Shown here one piece after another: positions 25,148 to 33,960 of a DNA stretch of 64,000 nucleotides; the stretch's first letter is position 1; every line of letters begins with the position of its first letter. The notes beneath the pieces were generated by a model, which saw nothing but the letters and a program-made list of their open reading frames with translations, was not told the DNA's origin and did no database searches. The stretch comes from Peribacillus simplex (GTDB lineage: Bacteria > Bacillota > Bacilli > Bacillales > DSM-1321): positions 1,516,001-1,580,000 of the forward strand of contig NZ_CP126106.1 of the NCBI RefSeq assembly GCF_030123325.1, read 5' to 3'. The translations under genes and the position numbers were made by a program.

Positions 25148-25352
25148 CTGATAAATAAAGCACTGACCGCCATTCATACATATTAAAGGAACCAACGGGG
25201 CCATACATAAGAGCGGTTACATGAATCATCTTAATAATTCCTTAGATTAGGGATTCTTTCTTTTTTAGAAATTGACATAGAGAGAATATTCGCAATTGCG
25301 CCCATTTTTAATTTTGTGAGAAAATTTTGACGAAAGAGGGGTTTCTGAAGCT

Positions 25353-26435
25353 ATGAAAAAAAGGCTGCACAAATGGCGCCTGATTGCTCTGCTGGGTATT
25401 GTAGGACTTGTCCTTTCGGGCTGCGGCGAACCATTTCTATCCGCGCTGAAGCCAGCTGGCGATGTTGCGCAATCTCAGTATGACTTACTGATATTGAGTA
25501 CACTAATCATGGTACTGGTTATTATTGTTGTGATTATTTTGTTCGTTGTAGTTTTACTACGCTTCCGTCGAAAGAAAGGCGACGAAACAATACCAAAACA
25601 AATTGAAGGAAGTCATAAACTCGAAATTATCTGGACTGTTATTCCTATCCTTCTTTTAATTGTTCTGGCTGTTCCGACCGTCGTCACGACTTTTGACTTA
25701 GCCGACACAAAGGCAATGGATAAGAAAGATAAGGATGGAAAAACGAAGGATGCACTTGTCGTGAATGTTAGGGCAAACCTTTATTGGTGGGAGTTTGAAT
25801 ATCCAGACCTCGGCGTTGTAACAAGTCAGGATTTGGTTGTGCCAACAGATCAAAAAGTGTACTTCAATTTAACTGCTTCAGATGTTAAGCATTCATTTTG
25901 GGTACCTTCTGTTGGAGGGAAAATGGATACAAATACAGAAGGGGTCAATCAGTTTTTCTTAGAATTCGATAGTAAAAAGGCAGAAGATTCGAACAACTTA
26001 TTCTACGGAAAATGTGCTGAACTTTGCGGTCCTTCACATGCTTTGATGGATTTTAAGGTCGTACCGAAGTCTAAAAGCGATTTTGAAGAGTGGACTAAAG
26101 ATATGAAAGCCGCGAAGGAACCTGTCGTTGAAGGTGATCTAGCCAAACAGGGTGAAGATGTCTTTAATCAAAGCTGTATAGGCTGCCATGCGGTTACACC
26201 AAATGACAGCAGGCCTGAGGCAGCTCGTCAGGCTCCGAATCTGGCTACATTCGGTGAGCGTCAAAAAGTAGCTGGCGTATTGGATCATACGGAAGAAAAT
26301 GTAAAAAAATGGATCAAGGATCCTGAGAAGTATAAACCGGGCAACACGATGACCGGTACTTACGGCGAACTTTCAGATTCAGATATTAATGCACTGGCAG
26401 CTTATCTATTGGAGCTTAAAGTGGAAGACAAATAG
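25353..26435 (+). CDS. ctaC: Cytochrome c oxidase caa3 subunit II (CuA and cytochrome c domains)
   Basis: A 360-residue lipoprotein that accepts electrons for the oxidase. The lipobox is LSGC (Cys24); two transmembrane helices follow at about 46-70 and 92-114. The CuA ligands are His180, Cys221, Cys225, His229 and Met232 (CAELCGPSHALM). A fused cytochrome c domain has the haem motif CIGCH at 275-279. The fusion defines the caa3 type. ATG 25353 follows AGAGGGG. It starts the structural oxidase operon ctaCDEF. Confidence 0.97.
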   Translation: MKKRLHKWRLIALLGIVGLVLSGCGEPFLSALKPAGDVAQSQYDLLILSTLIMVLVIIVVIILFVVVLLRFRRKKGDETIPKQIEGSHKLEIIWTVIPILLLIVLAVPTVVTTFDLADTKAMDKKDKDGKTKDALVVNVRANLYWWEFEYPDLGVVTSQDLVVPTDQKVYFNLTASDVKHSFWVPSVGGKMDTNTEGVNQFFLEFDSKKAEDSNNLFYGKCAELCGPSHALMDFKVVPKSKSDFEEWTKDMKAAKEPVVEGDLAKQGEDVFNQSCIGCHAVTPNDSRPEAARQAPNLATFGERQKVAGVLDHTEENVKKWIKDPEKYKPGNTMTGTYGELSDSDINALAAYLLELKVEDK

Positions 26436-26459
26436 AACATTGATTAAGGAGGTTAAATC

Positions 26460-28331
26460 GTGAGTACGTACGCTAATAAAAAAGGATTTGGCGCTACGGT
26501 TTGGGATTATCTGACGACGGTAGACCATAAGAAGATCGCCATTTTATATCTTATCTCTGGCGGGTTATTCTTTGTAATCGGTGGTTTGGAAGCGATGTTT
26601 ATCCGAATCCAGCTGGCAATCCCAAACAATGATTTCGTAAGTGCCGGATTTTATAATGAAATTTTGACCATGCACGGTACGACTATGATATTTCTGGCGG
26701 CCATGCCGTTAGTGTTTGCTGTAATGAATGCGGTTGTCCCATTACAGATAGGGGCACGTGATGTTGCGTTCCCATTTTTGAACTCGTTAGGTTTTTGGTT
26801 GTTTTTCTTTGGCGGAATCTTTCTGAATCTTTCATGGTTTTTAGGGGGGGCTCCAGATGCAGGCTGGACATCGTATGCATCACTTTCCCTCCACTCCGAA
26901 GGTCATGGCATTGATTTTTACGTCCTCGGATTACAAATATCAGGTTTTGGAACACTAATTGCAGGGATCAATTTCCTTGTAACCATTATTAATATGCGTA
27001 CACCTGGTATGACATATATGCGTATGCCGCTGTTTACCTGGTCAACTTTCGTCGTTTCTGCATTGATATTATTCGCTTTTCCTCCGCTTACCGTGGGATT
27101 GGTGTTAATGATGTTCGATCGGATGTTTGGCGCGAATTTCTTTGATGTAGCGGCAGGGGGAAATACGATTATTTGGGAGCATTTGTTCTGGATATTCGGT
27201 CACCCGGAAGTTTATATCCTGATTCTTCCGGCGTTCGGTATTTTTTCCGAAATTTTCGCTACATTCTCCAGAAAAAGATTGTTTGGTTATTCATCGATGG
27301 TATTTGCAACCGTTTTAATCGGTTTCTTAGGTTTCATGGTTTGGGCGCATCATATGTTTACCACTGGCCTAGGTCCGATCGCAAATGCAATCTTTGCCGT
27401 GGCGACCATGGCTATCGCTGTACCGACAGGTATTAAGATATTCAACTGGATTTTTACGATGTGGGGAGGAAGCGTCAAGTTCACGGTTCCGATGCTTTAT
27501 GCAGTTGCCTTTATCCCTACATTTACAATGGGTGGCGTGACAGGTATCATGCTCGCATCTGCACCTGCTGATTATCAATACCATGATAGTTATTTCGTTG
27601 TTGCTCATTTCCACTATGTAATCGTTGGTGGGGTCGTATTAGGTTTACTGGCTGGAATCAATTTCTATTGGCCGAAGATGTTTGGAACGATGTTAAGCGA
27701 AAAATTGGGGCAAATCACATTTTGGACTTTCTTGATTGGTTTCCATTTAACATTCTTCATTCAACATTTCTTAGGTTTGATGGGGATGCCTCGTCGCGTA
27801 TTTACATTCTTGGACGATCAAGGTTTCAATACAGGTAATATGATTAGTACTGTTGGAGCCTTTTTGATGGCGTTTGGTGTCTTGGTTATGGTCATCAATA
27901 TCATCATTACATCTGTGAAGAATGAAAAAGTCGGCAATGATCCTTGGGGAGATGGCCGCACGCTGGAATGGGCCATTCCATCACCACCGCCTTTTTATAA
28001 TTTTAAACAACTGCCGCTAGTCCGGGGATTAGATCCTTACTGGGTTGAAAAAATGGAAGGGAAAAAGGAAATGACTCCTGCAGAACCACTTGGGGATATC
28101 CATATGCCGAATTCATCCATTCTTCCTTTAACGACTGCTTCCGGTTTATTTATCGCCGCATTCGGTGCTTTATACCATATGGATGATAAGACATGGACCC
28201 TGCCTATTATGGTAGTAGGACTTTTGGTAACATTTGGTTCAATGTTTATCCGTTCCGTTAAAGACGATCATGGGTACCATATTCATAAAGAAGACCTTAT
28301 GGACGATAAAGACAAGGGAGGTAAGGCATAA
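26460..28331 (+). CDS. ctaD: Cytochrome c oxidase caa3 subunit I
   Basis: A 623-residue, multi-helix catalytic subunit holding haem a, haem a3 and CuB. Clear signatures are LTMHGTTMIF (haem a His), FWIFGHPEVYILILPAFGIFSEI (CuB His and the crosslinked Tyr), WAHHMFTTG (CuB His pair) and YFVVAHFHYVI (haem ligands). It starts with GTG 26460 after AGGAGG. The TAA overlaps the ctaE ATG by one base. Confidence 0.97.
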   Translation: MSTYANKKGFGATVWDYLTTVDHKKIAILYLISGGLFFVIGGLEAMFIRIQLAIPNNDFVSAGFYNEILTMHGTTMIFLAAMPLVFAVMNAVVPLQIGARDVAFPFLNSLGFWLFFFGGIFLNLSWFLGGAPDAGWTSYASLSLHSEGHGIDFYVLGLQISGFGTLIAGINFLVTIINMRTPGMTYMRMPLFTWSTFVVSALILFAFPPLTVGLVLMMFDRMFGANFFDVAAGGNTIIWEHLFWIFGHPEVYILILPAFGIFSEIFATFSRKRLFGYSSMVFATVLIGFLGFMVWAHHMFTTGLGPIANAIFAVATMAIAVPTGIKIFNWIFTMWGGSVKFTVPMLYAVAFIPTFTMGGVTGIMLASAPADYQYHDSYFVVAHFHYVIVGGVVLGLLAGINFYWPKMFGTMLSEKLGQITFWTFLIGFHLTFFIQHFLGLMGMPRRVFTFLDDQGFNTGNMISTVGAFLMAFGVLVMVINIIITSVKNEKVGNDPWGDGRTLEWAIPSPPPFYNFKQLPLVRGLDPYWVEKMEGKKEMTPAEPLGDIHMPNSSILPLTTASGLFIAAFGALYHMDDKTWTLPIMVVGLLVTFGSMFIRSVKDDHGYHIHKEDLMDDKDKGGKA

Positions 28332-28960
28332 TGCAGACAGATGAAAGATTCACGGATGCTACCTGGCCTGCTTCTCCCGAGAAAGCGACTTTAGAAGGTA
28401 AAAATAAGTATTTGGGATTCTGGTTGTTTCTTGGTGGAGAGACGGTATTATTCGCCTCATTATTTGCAACTTACCTAGCATTGAAGGATAAAGTTCCAAA
28501 TGGTGATGCAGCCCTAGCTAAAGATTTATTCGAATTACCACTTACTTTTGTGGCAACCATGCTGTTATTGACCAGTTCATTGACTAGTGTGTATGCGATG
28601 TACCATATGAAAAATAATCACTTTAAACAAATGCAGGCTTGGCTTGTGATTACGGTTGCACTCGGTTTAGGTTTTCTTGGACTCGAGATTTATGAATTTA
28701 ATCACTATGTTCATGAATTCCATCATACATTTACGAGCAGTGCCTTCGGATCCGCGTTTTATACGTTAGTTGGTTTTCACGGAGGACACGTTGCATTCGG
28801 TTTGGTTTGGATCATTTGTCTTATGGTGCGTAATGCAGGAAGGGGCTTGAATTTGTATAACGCTCCTAAATTTTTTGTTGCGAGTCTTTATTGGCATTTC
28901 ATTGACGTAGTCTGGGTGTTTATCTTTACTGTCGTATACTTAATGGGAATGGTGGGATAA
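28331..28960 (+). CDS. ctaE: Cytochrome c oxidase caa3 subunit III
   Basis: A 209-residue membrane subunit with five or six helices. Family markers are WLFLGGETVLFASLFATYL near the N-terminus, LVGFHGGHVAFGL and the C-terminal ASLYWHFIDVVWVFIFTVVY. Subunit III stabilises the catalytic core. It overlaps ctaD by one base and precedes ctaF by 3 nt, so it is tightly coupled. Confidence 0.96.
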   Translation: MQTDERFTDATWPASPEKATLEGKNKYLGFWLFLGGETVLFASLFATYLALKDKVPNGDAALAKDLFELPLTFVATMLLLTSSLTSVYAMYHMKNNHFKQMQAWLVITVALGLGFLGLEIYEFNHYVHEFHHTFTSSAFGSAFYTLVGFHGGHVAFGLVWIICLMVRNAGRGLNLYNAPKFFVASLYWHFIDVVWVFIFTVVYLMGMVG

Positions 28961-28963
28961 CTG

Positions 28964-29299
28964 ATGGCGAATGAACAATCAAATTCAGCGAACCCGAATG
29001 TCGATTTAAAATATCGCCGTAAGAAAAATGCTGAAGAGATGAAACACCAAGTGATATCATTTACACTTATGATTTTCTTTACATTACTTGCTTTTGCTGC
29101 AGTAGGAATTGAGGGTTTTTCACATTGGTTCATTAAACCAGTCATTTTACTGCTGGCAGTTGTACAAGTGATTTTCCAATTGTATTATTTCATGCATATG
29201 AAGCATAAAGGGCATGGCACCATTGCGTTGTTCTTATTTTCCGGCCTTGCAGTCGGCTTGATAACTGTCCTTGTGTTCACAACGATTGTTTGGTTATAA
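28964..29299 (+). CDS. ctaF: Cytochrome c oxidase caa3 subunit IV
   Basis: A 111-residue small subunit with a charged N-terminal tail (residues 1-35) and three hydrophobic helices. The YYFMHMKHKG segment near residue 75 is typical of bacterial subunit IV. It closes the ctaCDEF operon, and a strong terminator follows 10 nt after the stop. Confidence 0.93.
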   Translation: MANEQSNSANPNVDLKYRRKKNAEEMKHQVISFTLMIFFTLLAFAAVGIEGFSHWFIKPVILLLAVVQVIFQLYYFMHMKHKGHGTIALFLFSGLAVGLITVLVFTTIVWL

Positions 29300-29308
29300 A
29301 CCATAAAG

Positions 29309-29342
29309 AAAATCGGCTATTGAATGATAGCCGGTTTTTCTT
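29309..29342 (+). terminator. Terminator of the ctaBCDEF operon
   Basis: AAATCGGCTAT pairs with ATAGCCGGTTT over a 6-nt loop and continues into T-rich sequence. It separates ctaF from ctaG. Confidence 0.88.
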
Positions 29343-29384
29343 TATGTGGTGATTTCCAGGAAAATAATCCAAGTTTATCTATAT

Positions 29385-29413
29385 TTGTTACAATGTTTCA
29401 TTTTAGGTATAAT
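29385..29413 (+). promoter_or_regulatory. Predicted promoter of ctaG
   Basis: TTGTTA (29385-29390), a 17-nt spacer and a perfect TATAAT (29408-29413). The ctaG TTG start lies 37 nt downstream of the -10. With the terminator at 29309-29342, this suggests that ctaG has its own transcript. Confidence 0.7.
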
Positions 29414-29449
29414 GAAAGTAAGAAAAAGTTTATGAACGAGGTGATTTTT

Positions 29450-30352
29450 TTGTCTATTGATATTTTCGGATTTCGCGCTTTGTGGAGTCCTTATTATTTT
29501 GCCGCCCTCGTACTTATAACCGTAGGATATTTTTGGCTGGTGACAAAAAAAAGGGAGAAGTTTCCGGGCAGTTCATCGCTTTCCGTTAAACAGGCAACTT
29601 ATTTTTTGATAGCCATGTTCCTCCTTTATGTGGTAAAAGGATCCCCACTTGATTTATTGAGCCATATCATGTTCAGTGCACACATGTTTCAAATGGCACT
29701 GCTCTATCTCGTGATTCCGCCTTTATTTATCATTGCGATTCCAGATTGGCTTATGAGAACTTTCATAAATTCAAGGGGAGTAAAGACGTTATTTCAATTT
29801 TTTACGAGACCACTTGTCGCCCTTTTACTATTTAATGTTCTTTTCTCGCTGTACCATATCCCGTTAGTGTTCGATTATATCAAAACGGGGATGTGGATTC
29901 ATGCAGGCTACACGATACTTTTATTTACGACAGCTGTTTTGATGTGGTTCCCGCTTGTCAATCAGGTGCCCGAACGTGAAAGTCTATCAGGTGTGAAAAA
30001 AGTAGCTTATATATTCGGCAGTGGAATTCTAATGACCCCTGCCTGCGCTTTAATCATTTTTGCTAATGATCCGATGTATGATACATTCACTAATGCGGAG
30101 TCTTGGGCCAGTGCCATGGAACTTTGCGTTCCGGCTTCAGCACTTTCCGGTTTAACGCTCAGTGGCCCAGAAATGTTCAATGGACTGCCATTGCTTGAGG
30201 ACCAACAGCTTGGTGGGGTTTTGATGAAGGTGATTCAAGAAATCGTTTTAGGTTATGTATTGGGTGTCATTTTCTTTGCTTGGTTCAAAAAGGAGAATGG
30301 CGGCCAAAATGATATAGATCCGATACCTTCGGATTTTCAGACTGTAGAATAA
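29450..30352 (+). CDS. ctaG: Cytochrome c oxidase assembly factor CtaG (caa3_CtaG family)
   Basis: A 300-residue membrane protein with about seven helices, needed for copper loading of the caa3 oxidase in Bacillus. Family features are FGFRALWSPYYF at the start, the His-containing SAHMFQMALLYLVIPPL, LYHIPLVFDYI and LEDQQLGGVLMK near the C-terminus. The TTG start at 29450 follows GAGGTGAT; the frame is open further up but lacks a ribosome site there. It is unrelated to the Cox11-type protein also called CtaG in proteobacteria. Confidence 0.93.
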   Translation: MSIDIFGFRALWSPYYFAALVLITVGYFWLVTKKREKFPGSSSLSVKQATYFLIAMFLLYVVKGSPLDLLSHIMFSAHMFQMALLYLVIPPLFIIAIPDWLMRTFINSRGVKTLFQFFTRPLVALLLFNVLFSLYHIPLVFDYIKTGMWIHAGYTILLFTTAVLMWFPLVNQVPERESLSGVKKVAYIFGSGILMTPACALIIFANDPMYDTFTNAESWASAMELCVPASALSGLTLSGPEMFNGLPLLEDQQLGGVLMKVIQEIVLGYVLGVIFFAWFKKENGGQNDIDPIPSDFQTVE

Positions 30353-30362
30353 ATGTACGATA

Positions 30363-30393
30363 AAAGACTTGTCTTGGGCGGACAAGTCTTTTA
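30363..30393 (+). terminator. Terminator of ctaG
   Basis: AAGACTTGTC pairs with GACAAGTCTT over a 7-nt loop, followed by a short T-rich run. The region to the next start (30394-30558) contains TATTGA-17-TATAAA near 30500 as a weak promoter candidate. Confidence 0.82.
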
Positions 30394-30558
30394 TCCGCCT
30401 TTACCTGATTTTCGATTTAAACCAAATAGCCAGCGATTTGACTTGCCTATTCTATAAAAGTGAGCATTCTGTTAATAATCCTTGATTTTATTGAATTTTA
30501 TGAGTGCCTCTTATAAAATGGTAGTTGATTAATAAATATAGAGAGGACTACAATTCAT

Positions 30559-31020
30559 ATGTCTTTACCAATCCTTCCAACGATAAGTACAGCCTTCATT
30601 GTATTAAGTGCCATCACTGTTGCAATAGGCTGGTATCAAATTAAACAACGCAAAATCGAGACCCATAAAAAAACCATGATGGCAGCTGCGGTTTTTGCGG
30701 TAATCTTTTTCGCTATATATCTTTCCAGGACGGTCTTCATTGGTAGTACGTCATTTGGCGGACCCGCTGACATTAAAATTTATTATACGATTTTTTTGAT
30801 TTTCCATATAACACTTGCAACAACTGGAGCTGTTTTGGGGATTGTCATGCTTACCACTGGGTTTAAAGGTAAATTTGCCATTCATAAAAAAATTGGGCCT
30901 GCGACAAGCATCATTTGGTTTTTCACTGGAATTACTGGAGTAGCTGTTTACATCCTGCTTTATGTCATTTATCATGGCGGCGAAACAACATCTTTAATAA
31001 AGGCGATTCTAGGATTTTAA
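30559..31020 (+). CDS. DUF420 membrane protein (YozB-like)
   Basis: A 153-residue protein with four predicted helices. The short loops RKIETHKKTMMAAAV and KFAIHKKIGPATSI carry the conserved His residues of DUF420. Members are often linked to cytochrome oxidase genes, as here directly after ctaG, and may bind haem or metal, but the role is not established. ATG follows GAGAGGAC. It has its own terminator. Confidence 0.85.
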   Translation: MSLPILPTISTAFIVLSAITVAIGWYQIKQRKIETHKKTMMAAAVFAVIFFAIYLSRTVFIGSTSFGGPADIKIYYTIFLIFHITLATTGAVLGIVMLTTGFKGKFAIHKKIGPATSIIWFFTGITGVAVYILLYVIYHGGETTSLIKAILGF

Positions 31021-31027
31021 AATAACG

Positions 31028-31061
31028 AAAAAGCCTGGTGCAAAAAAGCATCAGGCTTTTG
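31028..31061 (+). terminator. Terminator of the DUF420 gene
   Basis: AAAAGCCTGGTGC pairs with GCATCAGGCTTTT (one G-U) around a six-base A/G-rich loop. Confidence 0.85.
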
Positions 31062-31071
31062 TAATGGATAT

Positions 31072-31106
31072 AAAAAAGAGAGCATCACACATGATCCTCT
31101 CTCTTT
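31072..31106 (-). terminator. Terminator of ylbA
   Basis: On the minus strand AGAGA...ATCA pairs with TGAT...TCTCT with a small internal mismatch, then T6. Confidence 0.65.
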
Positions 31107-31130
31107 GTGCTTACTTTTCACTAACGGTTT

Positions 31131-31493
31131 TTACAGACCGTTGAATTGGGTAAGTTCTTCTTTGATTTGAGCGAGGATTTTTTCACTTTGTTTAACTAGT
31201 GATGCAGGGAAATCCTCTCCTTCACCATATTCAACTCCGTGCGGATAATAGTGTTTTCCTAATAGAGGAACCATTAGTTTGATGACGGCCCTGTGAGCGC
31301 CTACATCGCCCTCTGTAGCATAGCCAAGTATTCTCAGGTAAAACGTGCCTTCTTTTAAGTCGAACTTACGATCGTAACTTACTCTTTCGTAATCCCATTG
31401 TTCTGCCCGTATTAAACCATATTGCGGCATTAGGTCATCTAATCGGTTTAAGTCGGCTGTAATGTTTTCGATTCCAAAGCTTTCAAATTTCAC
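31131..31493 (-). CDS. ylbA: YugN-like family protein YlbA
   Basis: A 120-residue soluble protein, the same length as B. subtilis YlbA. It has a mixed alpha/beta sequence (WDYERVSYDRKFDLKEGTFY, then GDVGAHRAVIKLMVPLLGKHYYPHGVEY) typical of the YugN family, whose function is unknown. GTG 31493 follows AGGAGG. It is the first gene of the ylb cluster; ylbB, which follows in B. subtilis, is absent. Confidence 0.85.
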   Translation of the reverse strand: MKFESFGIENITADLNRLDDLMPQYGLIRAEQWDYERVSYDRKFDLKEGTFYLRILGYATEGDVGAHRAVIKLMVPLLGKHYYPHGVEYGEGEDFPASLVKQSEKILAQIKEELTQFNGL

Positions 31494-31815
31494 GAGTAGT
31501 ACCTCCTATGTTTACTATTGAGAATTAAAATGACATACCGGGAAAATATTATGTACATGAATATATTAAAAATCTCCAAGTATGTTTATAATATACCATT
31601 TTATCCTATATTTTATAATAGTACGAAATGGTGGAAGTTGCAATGAACTCAACCATGGTATTTTAATCATTCGCAAAAGTTCCATTTTTTAAATAAAATT
31701 TATTGAAGGGACAGTCTATCGTAAATTAGAAAATTATGATTGAACAGTGATATAATCAGGAAAGAAAGGTTTTTGCATTGGATACATAAATTAGATAGAG
31801 AGAGGGAGTGTTCCT
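31494..31815. other. ylbA-ylbC intergenic region with extended -10 promoter
   Basis: AT-rich, no gene found. TGATATAAT at 31748-31756 is a perfect extended -10 for ylbC, about 60 nt before its ribosome site GAGGGAG. B. subtilis has ylbB here; I see no remnant of its CBS domains. Confidence 0.5.
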
Positions 31816-32874
31816 CTGCGCGGTTTAGGTAAGGTGTTGGTGTTAATTATTATTTTTTTCGTAATCGGTATTTATCTTAATATCGGCGATGAAGATGAAG
31901 GAAACCCTCTTATTGATGGTAACAAAGGTGTTAACCCCAATGAACATATAAATGAAAAAAGCACTTCCTCTGAAAAAGAAGGGGTTACTGAATTGACAGA
32001 AGGTCTGGCGGTAACAATCGGGAAAAATGCAAAAGAGATAGAAAAGGAATATGGTAAGCCAGATCGAATTGATATGTCCGCCTATGGATATGAATGGTGG
32101 GTTTATAAAAAGGACTATGATAATTATTTCCAATTAGCCGTTGAAAATGAAAAAGTGGTATCTGCTTATGGAATTGGTGATAAGGTCAATGTCGCTCCTT
32201 TTAAAATTGGACAATCGATTGATGCCATCTATTCCAGCTTATATGTGGAACCCACTGTTGATATTGAAGTTGGTCACAGTTCCTATCGTTTTGAATTGTC
32301 GGAGGAAGATATGAACATGAGGCCTTTGATTGATTTAGGGAATATTAATGTTCAGCTATATTTGGATAAATTCACCGGGACTGTTTCAAGCATCCGATTT
32401 TTGAATGATTCCGCTTTATTGAAACAACAGCCGTATGAGCTGACCTATCATGGTGAACTTGTGACAGTTAAGGACCTTTCTGATGAAGACTTGGCGAAAG
32501 TGGACGAGGGCAATGAGCAGCAAATATTCGATATTACGAATATAATGCGCAGCAGGTTTGATTTGAAGCCTTTAGAATGGGATGCGCCAACTGCAGAGGT
32601 TGCTTACCTTCATAGCCGGGAAATGACGGACGCACCTGAAGGAACCCATGTTTCTGAAACAAAGGGGGATTTGGAAAAGCGTCTCGATGCAGGCCATGTA
32701 AAATACAGGGCGGCAGGTGAAAATATAGCGGCTAATTATGTTGACGCAGCTGCAGTCATGGAAGGTTGGCTAAATAGCAAAGGGCATCGGGATGCGATGC
32801 TGAATGAGGAATTTACAGGTCTGGGTGTCGGGGTATATAAAAGGTACTACACCCAGAATTTCATAAAGAGATAA
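31816..32874 (+). CDS. ylbC: CAP-domain protein YlbC with CAP-associated N-terminal domain
   Basis: About 350 residues. An N-terminal hydrophobic anchor (LVLIIIFFVIGIYL) is followed by an acidic linker, a CAP-associated domain (about 70-215, containing YGKPDRIDMSAYGYEWWVY) and a C-terminal SCP/CAP domain. The CAP domain has HSREMTDA, the GENIAANY motif and GHRDAMLNEEFTGLGVG. It is probably attached to the outer membrane face. The start is uncertain: CTG 31816 sits 7 nt after GAGGGAG, whereas GTG 31834 has a poor site but is a standard codon. Confidence 0.85.
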   Translation: MRGLGKVLVLIIIFFVIGIYLNIGDEDEGNPLIDGNKGVNPNEHINEKSTSSEKEGVTELTEGLAVTIGKNAKEIEKEYGKPDRIDMSAYGYEWWVYKKDYDNYFQLAVENEKVVSAYGIGDKVNVAPFKIGQSIDAIYSSLYVEPTVDIEVGHSSYRFELSEEDMNMRPLIDLGNINVQLYLDKFTGTVSSIRFLNDSALLKQQPYELTYHGELVTVKDLSDEDLAKVDEGNEQQIFDITNIMRSRFDLKPLEWDAPTAEVAYLHSREMTDAPEGTHVSETKGDLEKRLDAGHVKYRAAGENIAANYVDAAAVMEGWLNSKGHRDAMLNEEFTGLGVGVYKRYYTQNFIKR

Positions 32875-32877
32875 AAG

Positions 32878-32904
32878 AACGGATCCGATTTGGGTCCGTT
32901 TTCT
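32878..32904 (+). terminator. Terminator of ylbC
   Basis: ACGGATCC pairs with GGGTCCGT across GATTT, followed by TTTTC. Confidence 0.85.
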
Positions 32905-32972
32905 TGTTCTGGATTATATTTTGAAAATGAAAAAGGTCCCTATCGATATAGCGCAAGTTCCCCATCATCACG

Positions 32973-33197
32973 TTGACCTTTCCCTCGATGATTTTATCAT
33001 ATGACTATGTATTAATTTGCATGGAATCGAGCGCCAATGCAGAGTTTTTCATAACGGACCTGGATATCCGCAGTCACGGCAGCATACACTTTTGGAACTA
33101 TAAGGGCACTCATCCCCAAATCATCCATTTGCATTTAAAAGGAATGTTATGCACTTTTTATTTACCTTCAGCATATGGTGCAATAGGCGATGTCTAA
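32973..33197 (+). other. Unassigned reading frame between ylbC and ylbD, possibly decayed
   Basis: A 74-codon frame (ESSANAEFFITDLDIRSHGS, then HPQIIHLHLKGMLCTFYL) without a ribosome site. A short frame upstream, MKKVPIDIAQVPHHHVDL from about 32927, ends where this one could be joined by a single frameshift. The codon make-up looks partly coding. I do not recognise a family. It may be a broken small gene or chance. Confidence 0.25.
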
Positions 33198-33213
33198 GTG
33201 TGAGGTGAGAGTA

Positions 33214-33645
33214 ATGGCAAAAAGAAAGCGGCCCTCCGTGGATAAATTTCGGGAGTTTGTAAAGGAACATCCTCATTTAGTGAATGAAGTGAGAAGCAAA
33301 CAAGCAACATGGCAGGAACTTTTTGAAGAGTGGTATTTACTCGGAGAAGATCATCCACGCTGGCAGGCTGACGGCAGTGTGGGCGAGTCCAAAGTGAATA
33401 CAGGATCCCCATCACAGCCGGTTGAAAAGGGAGACCAAAGCACTGAGTTGATCGGTTCGTTAATGAGTGCAGTTAAAAATATGGATATGGGGCAGATTCA
33501 ACAATATATTACGAATGCCAATCAGGCCATCGGTGCAATCCAAGGAGTGCTATCTGCTTTCCAAGGGAATAAATCAGGTGATACCAGTCCTCCCCCAAAA
33601 GAAAAAGAGCAGAGAGCTAACCCTTTTTTATTCACCAAAGATTAA
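33214..33645 (+). CDS. ylbD: Putative coat protein YlbD
   Basis: A 143-residue protein with a conserved N-terminal half (VDKFREFVKEHPHLVNEVR, WQELFEEWYLLGEDHPRW) matching the YlbD coat family, and a Gln/Gly/Ser-rich C-terminus. B. subtilis YlbD is a spore-coat candidate of about 132 aa. ATG 33214 follows GAGGTGAG. ylbE follows after 12 nt. Confidence 0.85.
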   Translation: MAKRKRPSVDKFREFVKEHPHLVNEVRSKQATWQELFEEWYLLGEDHPRWQADGSVGESKVNTGSPSQPVEKGDQSTELIGSLMSAVKNMDMGQIQQYITNANQAIGAIQGVLSAFQGNKSGDTSPPPKEKEQRANPFLFTKD

Positions 33646-33657
33646 GGAGGGTTTTTC

Positions 33658-33900
33658 ATGCGTCAGAATATATATGAATTCATTCAAACAAACGAAGATA
33701 TGCGTAATTACTTGAGGATTCAGCCTGCATGGTACAAAAGGTTAATGCGCAATCCCCATGAAGTGGATGTGTTTGAAACCGAAGCGAAATATTACTTTGA
33801 GAAATCGATTCCACATCGGGTCTCTAAATTTTCGGAGAGCGTTCAGGTTGCCTCAATGATGCTTCATATGTTTCAAGCGATGAATGCTTCAGGTGAATGA
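33658..33900 (+). CDS. ylbE: YlbE-like protein
   Basis: An 80-residue soluble protein with a conserved start (RQNIYEFIQTNEDMRNYLR) and QPAWYKRLMRNP, matching the YlbE-like family in length and position. AAGGAGGG precedes the ATG. It is probably cotranscribed with ylbD. Function is unknown. Confidence 0.85.
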   Translation: MRQNIYEFIQTNEDMRNYLRIQPAWYKRLMRNPHEVDVFETEAKYYFEKSIPHRVSKFSESVQVASMMLHMFQAMNASGE

Positions 33901-33960
33901 AGAAAATAAGAGTAAATTACTCCTTTTGGCGAACAATAAAGGCAAAAGGGGGGCGATGGA

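Noticed and set aside
31816..32874. YlbC as a secreted toxin or allergen-like CAP protein
   Set aside because: The CAP-associated domain plus CAP domain is the normal YlbC architecture at its normal locus; nothing suggests a toxin.
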